Positions 44,891 through 53,405 of a DNA stretch of 64,000 bases are shown here, piece by piece. Numbering within the stretch: the first letter of the stretch is position 1; each line of letters starts with the position of its first letter. The position numbers and the translations under genes are program-made. The notes below the pieces were generated by a model. The model was not told the origin of the DNA and ran no database searches. It saw nothing but the letters and a program-made list of their open reading frames with translations. The DNA comes from Rhodospirillales bacterium (GTDB taxonomy: Bacteria > Pseudomonadota > Alphaproteobacteria > Rhodospirillales > Defluviicoccaceae): positions 22,593 to 86,592 of the forward strand of contig REES01000139.1 of assembly GCA_007694935.1 (NCBI GenBank). The letters are read 5' to 3'.

Positions 44891-45955
44891 GTGGACTACA
44901 GCCACTCGCTGGACGAAGCGGGCGAGTACGCCCAACTGTCGCTCGCGCTGATGGACGATCAGCGGATCACGCCTCATCCCAACAACTTCACCGTCTGGTA
45001 CAACTACTTCTCCGGCGCCCACCCCGAACTCAAACGCACCCTGGACGTGCTGCTCAACAGCAGCCTCGCCCTGAGCGAAGCCCGCAACGAGCAGATCTAC
45101 CGGAAATTCTGTGCGAGCCCCTATGACGCCGTGCCACTTCACATTATGGCAGGGAAGATGGAGGTCGAGCTCGGCGCCATCCTCGCCGTGCTGGAGAAGG
45201 CCGGGCACGGCACCGCCGCCTACGAAAAGACCCTGGAGGCCACCAGCGGCGCTCTCGACCGCGCCGAGCACCTTGATCTGGATGCGCTGCGGCCGTTGGT
45301 CAGCCGCCTGCTGGCCGAGACCCGTTCCATGGTCGAACAAAGCCAGCAGCTGGAACGCCAGCTCACCGAGTCCGCCAACCGCATCGGACAACTGACCGAG
45401 GAGCTGGAGTCGGCCCGCCGTGACGCCATGACCGACGCTCTCACCGGGCTCGCCAACCGCAAACTGTTCGATTCCCTGTTGCGCCAAAGTGTGCTGGACA
45501 GCATCGAGAGCCGGGAACCGCTGGCGTTGCTGTTTGTCGATGTCGATCATTTCAAACGGTTCAACGACACCTACGGCCATGCCGTCGGTGACCAAGTCCT
45601 GCGGCTGCTGGCGCGGATGTTGCAGCGGAACATCCGCGGGCAGGATTCCGCCTGCCGGTTCGGCGGGGAAGAGTTCGCGGTGATCCTGCCGCAGACAGAC
45701 CTGGACAATGCCGTCAAGGTGGCCGAGGCGATCCGGAAACAGGTGGCAGGCAAGTCGATCGTCCAGCGCAAGTCCGGCGATCGGCTGGGCCAGATCACCG
45801 TCTCCATCGGCGTCGCCGTCCTGGCTTTGGGCGAGCCCTTGCGGCAGTTCGTGGAACGGGCCGATCAGGCCCTCTATCTCGCCAAGCGACTGGGACGAAA
45901 CCGGGTCGTCTCCGAAGCCGAACTGGAGCGGCGGGACGTCGCGGTCGTTCCCTGA
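44891..45955 (+). CDS. Diguanylate cyclase (GGDEF)
   Basis: This 354-residue protein starts at GTG 44891, preceded by GGAGGACG. The N-terminal ~170 residues are soluble and helical, with no recognised sensor domain. A coiled-coil (about 150-185, ESANRIGQLTEELESARRDAM) connects to the GGDEF domain, whose active site is RFGGEEF (about 256-262). An inhibitory RxxD (RGQD) lies five residues before GGEEF, so c-di-GMP product feedback is expected. It should make the second messenger c-di-GMP. There is no membrane anchor. Confidence 0.93.
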   Translation: MDYSHSLDEAGEYAQLSLALMDDQRITPHPNNFTVWYNYFSGAHPELKRTLDVLLNSSLALSEARNEQIYRKFCASPYDAVPLHIMAGKMEVELGAILAVLEKAGHGTAAYEKTLEATSGALDRAEHLDLDALRPLVSRLLAETRSMVEQSQQLERQLTESANRIGQLTEELESARRDAMTDALTGLANRKLFDSLLRQSVLDSIESREPLALLFVDVDHFKRFNDTYGHAVGDQVLRLLARMLQRNIRGQDSACRFGGEEFAVILPQTDLDNAVKVAEAIRKQVAGKSIVQRKSGDRLGQITVSIGVAVLALGEPLRQFVERADQALYLAKRLGRNRVVSEAELERRDVAVVP

Positions 45956-46120
45956 TCCCGCTTAGGGCCGGAACTCCACAGCCCGCAGCCCGCACGAGGG
46001 CCGTTGACGCCGCTCGGGCGGTGACGCTACCTACCATCCGCTCCCCGGCGCCTCCGCCGGCAAGCCCGGCCGCACGCCAGACTTGACGCTTGCTTGCCGC
46101 GCGGGATGGATGGGTGCGCG

Positions 46121-47443
46121 ATGCAGATCGGCCGTCCACCGACCGAAGCGTGGTCCTTGACCCTGGCCCTGCTGCCTGCCGTCGCAGCACTGGCGGCGCT
46201 CGCAGTGTTCGACCGTATCGACGGGCTGGCCGCGGCCGGCATCGGCGTGCTGGTGGTGGCCGGCGGGGCCGCCCACCTGTTCAGCCGCGGCCGTCGGGCC
46301 AGCACGGCCACCGCCCAGGCGCGCCCGGCCGAGAGCGTTCCCCATGACATTCTGGAGCGGCTTCCCGATCCGGTGATCGTGCTGAATGCCGGACGGGTCA
46401 TCATCGGGGTGAACCGGGCCGCCCGGGACCTGCTCGGTATCGGCATGGCAGGTCGCGACCTTGCCATGTCGCTCCGTCATCCGGCGGTGCTGGCCGCGGT
46501 GGAGACGGTGTTCTCCGGCATCGCCGAACTGAGCGAGGAGATCACCTTGCCGGTGCCGGTGCCCCGGACTTTTACGTTCAGCGTCGGCCGCCTGCCGTCC
46601 GCTGCCGATCCGGCGGCACCGGCGGCGGTGCTGGTCCTGCACGATGAGACGCGCGCCCAGCGGGCCGAGCAGAGCCGCGCCGACTTCGTGGCCAATGCCA
46701 GCCACGAGCTGCGATCACCGCTGTCCGCCCTGATCGGGTTCATCGAAACCTTGCGCGGACCGGCGCGCAACGACAAGGCCGCCCAGGAGCGCTTCCTCGA
46801 TATCATGCGGGCCGAGGCGCTGCGCATGGCGCGGCTGATCGAGGACCTGCTGTCGCTGTCGCGGGTCGAAATCAACGAGCATGTGCCGCCGCGAACGGCG
46901 CTGGATGTCCGGACCGTTCTCGGCGCCACCGCGGATGCGCTGACCGGACGTGCCGCCGCCAGGGATATGCACATCGTCATCGAGGCACCCGATCCGGTGC
47001 CGACCGTCCTCGGGGACAAAGACCAGCTCACCCAGGTGTTCCACAACCTCGTGGACAATGCCATCAAGTATGGCCGGACGGGCACCGAGATCCGGGTGAT
47101 CGTGCAGCCGGTGGACCGCCTGCCGGGAACCGGCAAGCCAGGCCTCGCCATCAGCGTCGTCGACCAGGGTGACGGCATCCCGGCGGTCCACCTGCCCCGG
47201 ATCACCGAACGCTTCTATCGGATCGATGAAAGCCGATCGCGCAAGCTCGGCGGCACCGGGCTCGGCCTTGCGATCGTCAAGCACATCGTCAACCGCCACC
47301 GCGGCCAGCTCAAGATCGCGAGCGAGGAGGGCATCGGCAGCACCTTCACGGTCCTGCTGCCTCTCATTGGTGGCGATGCCGGCAAGGCTCGGGTCCCCTC
47401 CCCGCCCGCCGATGGCATCTCGCGAGATGTCATGAAACCGTAA
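46121..47443 (+). CDS. phoR: Phosphate regulon sensor histidine kinase
   Basis: About 440 residues from ATG 46121; earlier in-frame starts at 46094 and 46106 are possible. Two membrane helices near the N-terminus (LTLALLPAVAALAALAVF; AAAGIGVLVVAGGAAHLF) with almost no periplasmic loop are typical of PhoR. A PAS-like domain (ILERLPDPVIVLNAGRVIIGVN) precedes the phosphoacceptor His (about 195, ASHELRSPLSAL) and the ATPase domain (HNLVDNAIKYG, GDGIPAVHLPRI, GTGLGLAIVKHI). phoU and phoB follow, fixing the PhoR identity. The intervening pst genes usual in this order are missing. Confidence 0.93.
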   Translation: MQIGRPPTEAWSLTLALLPAVAALAALAVFDRIDGLAAAGIGVLVVAGGAAHLFSRGRRASTATAQARPAESVPHDILERLPDPVIVLNAGRVIIGVNRAARDLLGIGMAGRDLAMSLRHPAVLAAVETVFSGIAELSEEITLPVPVPRTFTFSVGRLPSAADPAAPAAVLVLHDETRAQRAEQSRADFVANASHELRSPLSALIGFIETLRGPARNDKAAQERFLDIMRAEALRMARLIEDLLSLSRVEINEHVPPRTALDVRTVLGATADALTGRAAARDMHIVIEAPDPVPTVLGDKDQLTQVFHNLVDNAIKYGRTGTEIRVIVQPVDRLPGTGKPGLAISVVDQGDGIPAVHLPRITERFYRIDESRSRKLGGTGLGLAIVKHIVNRHRGQLKIASEEGIGSTFTVLLPLIGGDAGKARVPSPPADGISRDVMKP

Positions 47444-47548
47444 AGCCTTGTTCATATATCTTAAGCCTTGGTGACGTAGATGTTGATGCGCCAGCGTCGG
47501 CAGGACTGGCCGGCACACGTCCCCGGCAGCGGGGAGTAGAAACCGACA

Positions 47549-48280
47549 ATGGCTTCCGAGCACATAGTCAAAGCCTTCGACGAGCAACTGAATCATCTCG
47601 ACAACCAGATCGCCGAGATGGGCGGCCTCGCCGAGCACCAGCTGGCGGAGGCGATCAACGCCCTGGTTCGCCGTGACAGCGAGAAGGCGGCTGCGGTGGC
47701 CCGCGGCGATCGGCGGATCGATGCGCTGGAAGCCCAGGTAGAGCGCGATGCGGTCGCCCTGATCGCGTTGCGCCAGCCCATGGGCTCCGACCTGCGAGCG
47801 GTGATCACCGCGCTCAAGACATCCGCGATCATCGAGCGCATCGGCGACTATGCCAAGAACGTCGCCAAGCGGACCGGTGCACTGGCCGAAATGCCGCCGA
47901 TGCCCCCGGCGTTCACGGTGGCACGGCTCGGCCACTTGGCCCAGGCGATGATCAAGGATGTGCTCGATGCGTACATCGCCCGCGATGCCGAGAAGGCCGA
48001 ACTGGTGCGTCGCCGGGACCAGGAGGTCGACTCGCTGTACACTAGCATCTTCCGCGAACTGCTGACCTACATGATGGAGGACCCGCGCAACATAACCGCT
48101 TGTACCCACCTTCTGTTTGTCGCCAAAAACATCGAGAGGATTGGAGATCACGCGACCAATATTGCAGAAAATGTGGTCTATCTTGTTCTCGGCTCCGTTC
48201 CGACTGACGAGAGACCCAAGGGGGACGCGTCCAGCTTCACGGTACTGACTCCAAGCGGGGGAGAGGTGAAGAGCAGATGA
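47549..48280 (+). CDS. phoU: Phosphate signalling protein PhoU
   Basis: This 243-residue protein is two PhoU three-helix bundles. The repeats show the metal-binding E/DxxxD pattern: GGLAEHQLAEAINAL with ITALKTSAIIERIGDYAKNVAKR in the first half, and ACTHLLFVAKNIERIGDHATNIAE in the second. PhoU links phosphate-transport status to PhoR and so keeps the Pho regulon off in high phosphate. It overlaps phoB by 4 bp. About 105 bp separate it from phoR. Confidence 0.97.
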   Translation: MASEHIVKAFDEQLNHLDNQIAEMGGLAEHQLAEAINALVRRDSEKAAAVARGDRRIDALEAQVERDAVALIALRQPMGSDLRAVITALKTSAIIERIGDYAKNVAKRTGALAEMPPMPPAFTVARLGHLAQAMIKDVLDAYIARDAEKAELVRRRDQEVDSLYTSIFRELLTYMMEDPRNITACTHLLFVAKNIERIGDHATNIAENVVYLVLGSVPTDERPKGDASSFTVLTPSGGEVKSR

Positions 48281-48978
48281 AAGTCATCAAGCCGCGAATC
48301 CTGATCGTTGAGGACGAGGACGCCCAGGCCGAGGTGCTGCGCTACAACTTCGAGCGGGAGGGCTTCGAGCCGGTGGTCGCCCGCGACGGCGAGGAGGCCC
48401 TCGACGCCGTAGACGAAAACCTGCCGGACCTCGTGGTCCTGGACTGGATGCTGCCCGGCGCTTCCGGGCTTGCCGTCTGCCAGCGCCTGCGCAAGCGCCA
48501 GGAGACCCGGACGCTGCCGGTGATCATCCTGACCGCCCGCGGCGAGGAGGCCGACCGCATCCGCGGCCTGGACAGCGGGGCCGACGACTACGTGGTCAAG
48601 CCATTCTCGCCCAGCGAGCTGATCGCCCGGGTCCGGGCGGTGCTTCGCCGTGCCCGGCCCGCCCTGGCGGAGGAACGCCTGTCATATGGCGACATCACCA
48701 TGGACTTGGCGGCGCATCGCGTTACCCGGGGGGAGAAGCCGGTGCGCCTCGGCCCCACCGAGTATCGCCTGCTGCAACTGTTCATGGAGCGCCCGGACCG
48801 AGTGTTCAGTCGCGAGCAGCTCCTGGACAAGGTGTGGGGCCGGGACATTCACGTGGAACTTCGCACCGTCGACGTCCACATCCGGCGCCTGCGCAAGGCA
48901 CTCAACGAGAACCACACCACCGACGTCATACGCACTGTGCGCGGCGCCGGCTACGCCCTTGACGCCACCGGCACCTGA
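48277..48978 (+). CDS. phoB: Phosphate regulon response regulator PhoB
   Basis: This 233-residue OmpR-type regulator has a receiver domain (VEDEDAQAEVLRYN acidic pair, phospho-Asp in LVVLDWMLPG, switch Lys in DDYVVKPFSP) and a winged-helix DNA-binding domain (GPTEYRLLQLFMERPDRVFSREQLLDKVWG, then VDVHIRRLRKAL). PhoR phosphorylates it in low phosphate, and it then binds Pho boxes. It ends the phoR-phoU-phoB group. Confidence 0.97.
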   Translation: MKVIKPRILIVEDEDAQAEVLRYNFEREGFEPVVARDGEEALDAVDENLPDLVVLDWMLPGASGLAVCQRLRKRQETRTLPVIILTARGEEADRIRGLDSGADDYVVKPFSPSELIARVRAVLRRARPALAEERLSYGDITMDLAAHRVTRGEKPVRLGPTEYRLLQLFMERPDRVFSREQLLDKVWGRDIHVELRTVDVHIRRLRKALNENHTTDVIRTVRGAGYALDATGT

Positions 48979-49030
48979 TCCGGGGCCGGCATCCGGCGCC
49001 TTCCGGTGCGAAGATCGCCGCAGCGGCCGC

Positions 49031-50428
49031 TCAATCCCCGGTCTGGATGCGGTCGACCAGTTGCGCCACGGTGGGCACGAAGCCGTTGCTGTAGAATGGA
49101 TCGGACGCGAACCTGTAGGCGTTGTGCCCGGCGAACATCAGGTTGTGCTCGGTAGCGCCGCCATGGGCAATGTCTTGCAGCGTCTTCTGGATGCAGAACG
49201 ATCGGGGGTCGGCCAGCCGCCCGGTCGTGCCAAGCTCGTTTTCCGCCCAGTTGCTGAACCGGCAGGCGCTCAGGCAGCCCATGCAGGCCTGCTGATCGGC
49301 CCGGATCTGCTGTGATGCCTCGGGCGACACGAAGATCAGGGTGGAATCCGGCGTCTTCATCGCTTCGCTGTGGCCTTCGGCGATCCAGGTATCCGCCCGG
49401 ACCCTGTCGGCGGCGGTAACGTAGACCAGGCGATTGCGCACGCCGATGGGAAGCGGCACCACGTGCTCCCCGACCGGCTCCCGGGTGTAGGCGATTTGCC
49501 GCTCGTTGCGGGCGGCAAGCTCGTTGAGGAAGGTGTTGCGGACCGCCGAGGAGTAGAAGCCGGTCGGGCTGAAGCGGTTGAGGAACACGTCTCCTTCGTC
49601 AAGCGTCAGCAGCCGCTGCTTCCACTCATCAGACACCGGGCTTTCCTGGGTCACCACGGGACGGGTACCGTACTGGAAGGCGATTGGGCCCAGTTCCGGA
49701 TTGCCGATCCAGTCGGCCCATTCCCGCAGATACCAGACACCCCCCGCCATGAAGATCGGGGTGCCGTTGAGGCCGCAAGCCCTCATGTGCTGGCGCAGTT
49801 CACGCACCCGCTCGTACGGTCCCTCGGGCCGTGCCGGGTCCTCGGAGTTGCTGAGCCCGTTATGACCGCCGGCAAGCCAGGGATCCTCGTAGACGACGCC
49901 CCCGAGCAGCTCGGCATATTTGTGGTAGGAGCGCTTCCAAAGCGCCCGAAAGGCACGCGCGGACGAGATGATGGGGTAGTAGTAGAGGCCGTATTGGGCC
50001 ACGATCTCGGCCAGCCGGTACGGCATGCCGGCGCCACAGGTGACGCCATGGATCAACCCCTTGGCGCCTTCCAGCACGCCATTCAGAACCCGCGTGGTCG
50101 CCGCCGCTTCCCAGAGAACGTTCATGTGAATCCGGCCACGACCGCCGGAGGATTCATGGGCCACCCGCGCCTGGGCGATGCCCCCCTGGATGGCATAGGC
50201 GACCAGTTCCTCGTAACGTTCGCGACGGGTCCGCCCATGGTACACTTGGGGCACCGGCTGGCCGTGCTCATCGAGCGCATCCGAGTTGACGCCGGAGAAC
50301 GTGCCGACACAATCGGCGGCAGCAAATGCGCCGGAACTGACACCGTTGGATACGGAGACCCCTTTGCCGCCCTCGACGATGGGCAGGACCTCGCGACCCG
50401 AAATCTTCAAAGGCTCAAGGTGAACCAT
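49031..50428 (-). CDS. Nitronate-monooxygenase-like flavin oxidoreductase with Cys cluster
   Basis: About 465 residues from ATG 50428 (MVHLEPLKISGREVLPIVEGGKG); a TTG 11 codons upstream is open. The TIM-barrel FMN-binding fold of the nitronate monooxygenase/2-nitropropane dioxygenase family is seen in IVEGGKGVSVSNG, HGVTCGAGMPYRLAE and GTPIFMAGGVWYL, and its substrate in this subfamily is unknown. Unlike small NMOs it has a C-terminal Cys-rich segment, CMGCLSACRF (about 381-390), with a further Cys at FCIQKTL. This could hold an Fe-S cluster or a structural metal. It is divergent from tsaB. Confidence 0.82.
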   Translation of the reverse strand: MVHLEPLKISGREVLPIVEGGKGVSVSNGVSSGAFAAADCVGTFSGVNSDALDEHGQPVPQVYHGRTRRERYEELVAYAIQGGIAQARVAHESSGGRGRIHMNVLWEAAATTRVLNGVLEGAKGLIHGVTCGAGMPYRLAEIVAQYGLYYYPIISSARAFRALWKRSYHKYAELLGGVVYEDPWLAGGHNGLSNSEDPARPEGPYERVRELRQHMRACGLNGTPIFMAGGVWYLREWADWIGNPELGPIAFQYGTRPVVTQESPVSDEWKQRLLTLDEGDVFLNRFSPTGFYSSAVRNTFLNELAARNERQIAYTREPVGEHVVPLPIGVRNRLVYVTAADRVRADTWIAEGHSEAMKTPDSTLIFVSPEASQQIRADQQACMGCLSACRFSNWAENELGTTGRLADPRSFCIQKTLQDIAHGGATEHNLMFAGHNAYRFASDPFYSNGFVPTVAQLVDRIQTGD

Positions 50429-50654
50429 GGCTTGATCCGTTTTCTTGGCTGCCGTTTTCAACGGGCGTCGGAGCCGTCCGGCCTTGCCGGGCGCAACGAT
50501 CCGACGACGACCTGCCGGTCGTCCTCAAGGGCTCCCACTGAGCCTGCCCGACGACCGCTCCCCTCTATTCAGGCTATATATAGAGGGCCGCAGGAAAAGC
50601 GACTCCTCTCGACCCCAGCCGGATCCGCCTTTCCCCTTCCCGGGAGCACGTGCC

Positions 50655-51359
50655 ATTTCCAGCGAACCGACGATCCTGGCGATTGAGACGGCCACCGCGG
50701 CCTGCTCGGTGGCGGTGCGCCGCGGCGGCCTGGTGGCGGCGGGCGAGACCATGCCGATGACCCGCGGCCATGCCGAAGCGCTGATGCCGATGGTGGTCCG
50801 GCAGGTCGGCGAGGCCGGTCTCGCCCTCGCCGATATCGAGTTGTTCGCGGTCGGAATCGGCCCGGGCGCCTTCACGGGGGTGCGGGTCGGGCTCGCCGCG
50901 GCGCGGGGCATGGCGCTGGCCGCCGGCCGGCCTTGCGCCGGGATCGGCACGCTGGAAGCGGTCGCCGAGGCGGTGCCCGCCGCGCAGCGGCCAGAGGGAC
51001 CGTTGGTGATCACGATGGACACGCTGCGGGGCGATCTGTACGTGCAGGTGTTTCTGCCGGGAACCGGCGGGGCAATGGCGCCGACGGCACTGCCGGCAGC
51101 GGCGCTGGCCGCGGCGCTGCCGCCGGGCCCGATCACCCTGGTGGGCGACGCGGCGGATGGAGCGGCCACACACCTCCGCGCCGCCGACCGGGAGGTGCGG
51201 ATCGTGGCGGGCGCCTGTCGAGCCGATGCGGTTCAGGTGGCGGCGATCGCCGCACGGCGCTGGCAGGCGGGGGAACGCTTTCCCCATCGGCCGCGCCCGG
51301 TCTACCTTCGCCCGCCCCGGGCGACACCGGCATCCCCGTCAGGCCGGCAGCGATCATGA
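50655..51359 (+). CDS. tsaB: tRNA threonylcarbamoyladenosine biosynthesis protein TsaB
   Basis: About 234 residues; TsaB is the scaffold partner of TsaD in making t6A37 of ANN-decoding tRNAs. Family motifs are TILAIETATAACSVAV, RGHAEALMPMV and GPGAFTGVRVGLAAARGMA. No ATG, GTG or TTG exists in frame near the true N-terminus. The best start is ATT 50655, with GGGAG 9 nt upstream; the frame is open to 50445 but that sequence includes a likely promoter (CTATATATAG at about 50571-50580). A rare AUU start is therefore proposed. The stop overlaps the rimI start (ATGA). Confidence 0.9.
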   Translation: MSSEPTILAIETATAACSVAVRRGGLVAAGETMPMTRGHAEALMPMVVRQVGEAGLALADIELFAVGIGPGAFTGVRVGLAAARGMALAAGRPCAGIGTLEAVAEAVPAAQRPEGPLVITMDTLRGDLYVQVFLPGTGGAMAPTALPAAALAAALPPGPITLVGDAADGAATHLRAADREVRIVAGACRADAVQVAAIAARRWQAGERFPHRPRPVYLRPPRATPASPSGRQRS

Positions 51360-51880
51360 CCGGCAACCCCGACAGCAATCCCGGGCACACCTCTGCCACC
51401 GCTCCCGCTCCGACGACCGTCGAAGGGCCGGTCGGTCCCACCCATGCCGGCGTGCTTGCCGCCCTGCACCATCACTGCTTCCCGGAACCTTGGGATCAGC
51501 CTACCTTCGCCCGCATGCTGGCCGAACCCGGCAGCTTCGGCCTGATCGCCTGCCAAGGACCGTGCCCCGCCGGGTTGGTGTTGTGCCGCGCCGCCGGGGA
51601 CGAAGCCGAGGTGCTGACCCTGGGGGTGCAGCCGTCGGCGCAGCGCCGCGGGGTCGGTCGCGCGCTGCTCAACCGGGCCCTGGTGTTGGCGGCGGAACGG
51701 GGTGCCGCGCGAATGGTGCTGGAGGTCGCGGCGGACAACCGTGCCGCCCTGGCCCTGTATTCGGCCGCCGGCTTCACGGCCGTCGGCCAGCGGCGCAGCT
51801 ACTACCTCGGGCCCACCGGCATCACCACCGACGCCCTGATCCTGGCATGCCCCCTGGCGGCGACGCGGGTTGCGGACTAA
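51356..51880 (+). CDS. rimI: GNAT acetyltransferase, RimI-type
   Basis: About 174 residues from ATG 51356, overlapping the tsaB stop. It has a GNAT fold with the acetyl-CoA loop VQPSAQRRGVGRALL and the RimI motif NRAALALYSAAGFTAVGQR. RimI acetylates the N-terminal Ala of ribosomal protein S18; the tsaB-rimI pairing is common and supports this. The N-terminal ~25 residues (SNPGHTSATAPAPTTVEG) are low complexity and not part of the fold. Confidence 0.9.
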   Translation: MTGNPDSNPGHTSATAPAPTTVEGPVGPTHAGVLAALHHHCFPEPWDQPTFARMLAEPGSFGLIACQGPCPAGLVLCRAAGDEAEVLTLGVQPSAQRRGVGRALLNRALVLAAERGAARMVLEVAADNRAALALYSAAGFTAVGQRRSYYLGPTGITTDALILACPLAATRVAD

Positions 51881-51978
51881 TGTCGGCCTGATCCGGCGCC
51901 GGGGACAGTGCCGGTACCGACCGGGGAGGACCAGCCTTGCTCGACAACCTGAGGACACCGTTGCCACGATCGGGGCGG

Positions 51979-52416
51979 ATGACCCACCGCGCCTTGGGTG
52001 CTGCCGGCGCACTGGCCGGCCTGCTCATTCTGGGGGCCTGTGCCAGCGGAAGCCCGGCAGCGGGCGCCGCGGAGGACTTGACCGGCCGCGAATGGATCGC
52101 GCGCGAAATCGATGGCCAAGTTGTCATGGACAACGCGCAGTCCACGCTGCTGTTCGAGAGCACCGACCGCATCGTGGGTGATACCGCCTGCAATCGCTAC
52201 TTCGGGTCGTGGGAGGTGGATGGCGAACGCATCACCCTCGGACCGCTCGGATCCACCCGGCGAGCCTGCGCACCCGAGGTGATGGACCAGGAATCCCGGT
52301 TCCTTTCCGCCCTCGAGCAGGCGGCCACCTGGGCCCTGGATGCGGACGGCTGCCTCTACCTCAGCGATGCCGACGGTGCGGTGCTCGTTCGCCTGTGCCG
52401 TGCCGGCGGCATGTGA
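51979..52416 (+). CDS. META-domain (HslJ-like) lipoprotein
   Basis: About 145 residues from ATG 51979; a TTG at 51937 is also open. A lipoprotein signal (ALGAAGALAGLLILGAC) leads to a META domain (LTGREWIAREIDGQ ... DRIVGDTACNRYFGSWEVDGERITLGPLGSTRRAC) and C-terminal ESRFLSALEQAATW. HslJ-type META proteins are outer-membrane lipoproteins linked to stress or antibiotic tolerance; the exact role is unknown. It is convergent with ubiA. Confidence 0.88.
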   Translation: MTHRALGAAGALAGLLILGACASGSPAAGAAEDLTGREWIAREIDGQVVMDNAQSTLLFESTDRIVGDTACNRYFGSWEVDGERITLGPLGSTRRACAPEVMDQESRFLSALEQAATWALDADGCLYLSDADGAVLVRLCRAGGM

Positions 52417-52437
52417 ACCGAGCGTTCGGGGACACGC

Positions 52438-53358
52438 TCAGGCCAGCACCGCCCCGGCAACGGCGCCGGCGAACACGATCAGGCCGGCGTCCCGGTTGCT
52501 CTTGAACACCGCGAGGCAGCTGACCGGGTCGTCGATGTCCACCCGTTTGACCTGCCAGGCAAAATGGCCGGCCGCGGCGGCGAGTGCCACGAAGTAGGGC
52601 CAAGCGAGGGCGGCCAACCCGCCGGCAACGCCGGCCAGCACCACCGCCAGGCCGTAGAACACGACGAGCCACCGCCGGGTGGCCGCACCGAGCCGGAGTG
52701 CGGTTGACTTCACGCCGATCCGGACGTCGTCGGCCTTGTCCTGGTGCGCGTAGACGGTGTCGTAGCCCAGGGTCCAGAAGATGCCGGCGGCGTAAAGGAC
52801 AAGAGGCGCTGCGGACAACTCGCCCTGCACCGCCGCCCAGCCCACCAACGCCCCCCAGTTGAAGGTGAGCCCGAGCCAGAGCTGAGGCCACCAGGTGATC
52901 CGCTTCATCAACGGATACGGCACCACCAGCAGCAGGGACAGGGCGCCGACGGTGATGGCGAACGGGTTGAACTGCACCAGCACGAGCAGCCCCAAGGCGA
53001 GCAGCAGGACGAGAAACACCAGCGCTTGGCGGACACTGACTGCGCCGCTCGGCAGCGGCCGGGAGGCGGTGCGGGCAACCCTGGCATCGATGTCCCGGTC
53101 GACGATGTCGTTGATGGTACAGCCGGCGGCGCGCATCACCAGGGCTCCGACGGCGAACAGGAGCAGCAGGATGGGATCGGGCCAGCCGGGCGCGGCCATG
53201 GCGACGCTCCACCAGCATGGCAGCAGCAGCAGCCAGGTGCCGATCGGGCGATCGAGGCGGGCGAGGCGGAGGTAGGGACGGAGCCGCGCCGGCGCGAACC
53301 GGTCGATCCAGCTCGCCGCCGGCATGTCGCTGGCCGAGACCCCGGTCGATTCCTGCAT
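52438..53358 (-). CDS. ubiA: 4-hydroxybenzoate polyprenyltransferase
   Basis: This 306-residue integral membrane prenyltransferase attaches the polyprenyl chain to 4-hydroxybenzoate in ubiquinone synthesis. The two Asp-rich Mg-diphosphate motifs are present: NDIVDRDIDARVARTASRPLPSG and YAHQDKADDVRIGVKSTAL. About eight membrane helices lie between and around them. The start at 53358 gives an N-terminus of MQESTGVSASDMPAASW. It is divergent from rsmE by 47 bp. Confidence 0.95.
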   Translation of the reverse strand: MQESTGVSASDMPAASWIDRFAPARLRPYLRLARLDRPIGTWLLLLPCWWSVAMAAPGWPDPILLLLFAVGALVMRAAGCTINDIVDRDIDARVARTASRPLPSGAVSVRQALVFLVLLLALGLLVLVQFNPFAITVGALSLLLVVPYPLMKRITWWPQLWLGLTFNWGALVGWAAVQGELSAAPLVLYAAGIFWTLGYDTVYAHQDKADDVRIGVKSTALRLGAATRRWLVVFYGLAVVLAGVAGGLAALAWPYFVALAAAAGHFAWQVKRVDIDDPVSCLAVFKSNRDAGLIVFAGAVAGAVLA

Positions 53359-53405
53359 GCAACCTCGCTAAGCAGTACCCGTTATCATCGGCCGAAGACT
53401 AATCT

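Noticed and set aside
47425..47446. A Pho-box-like stretch (TGTCATGAAACCGTAAA) before phoU
   Set aside because: Only half matches the CTGTCAT-type direct repeat and it overlaps the end of phoR; too weak to list.
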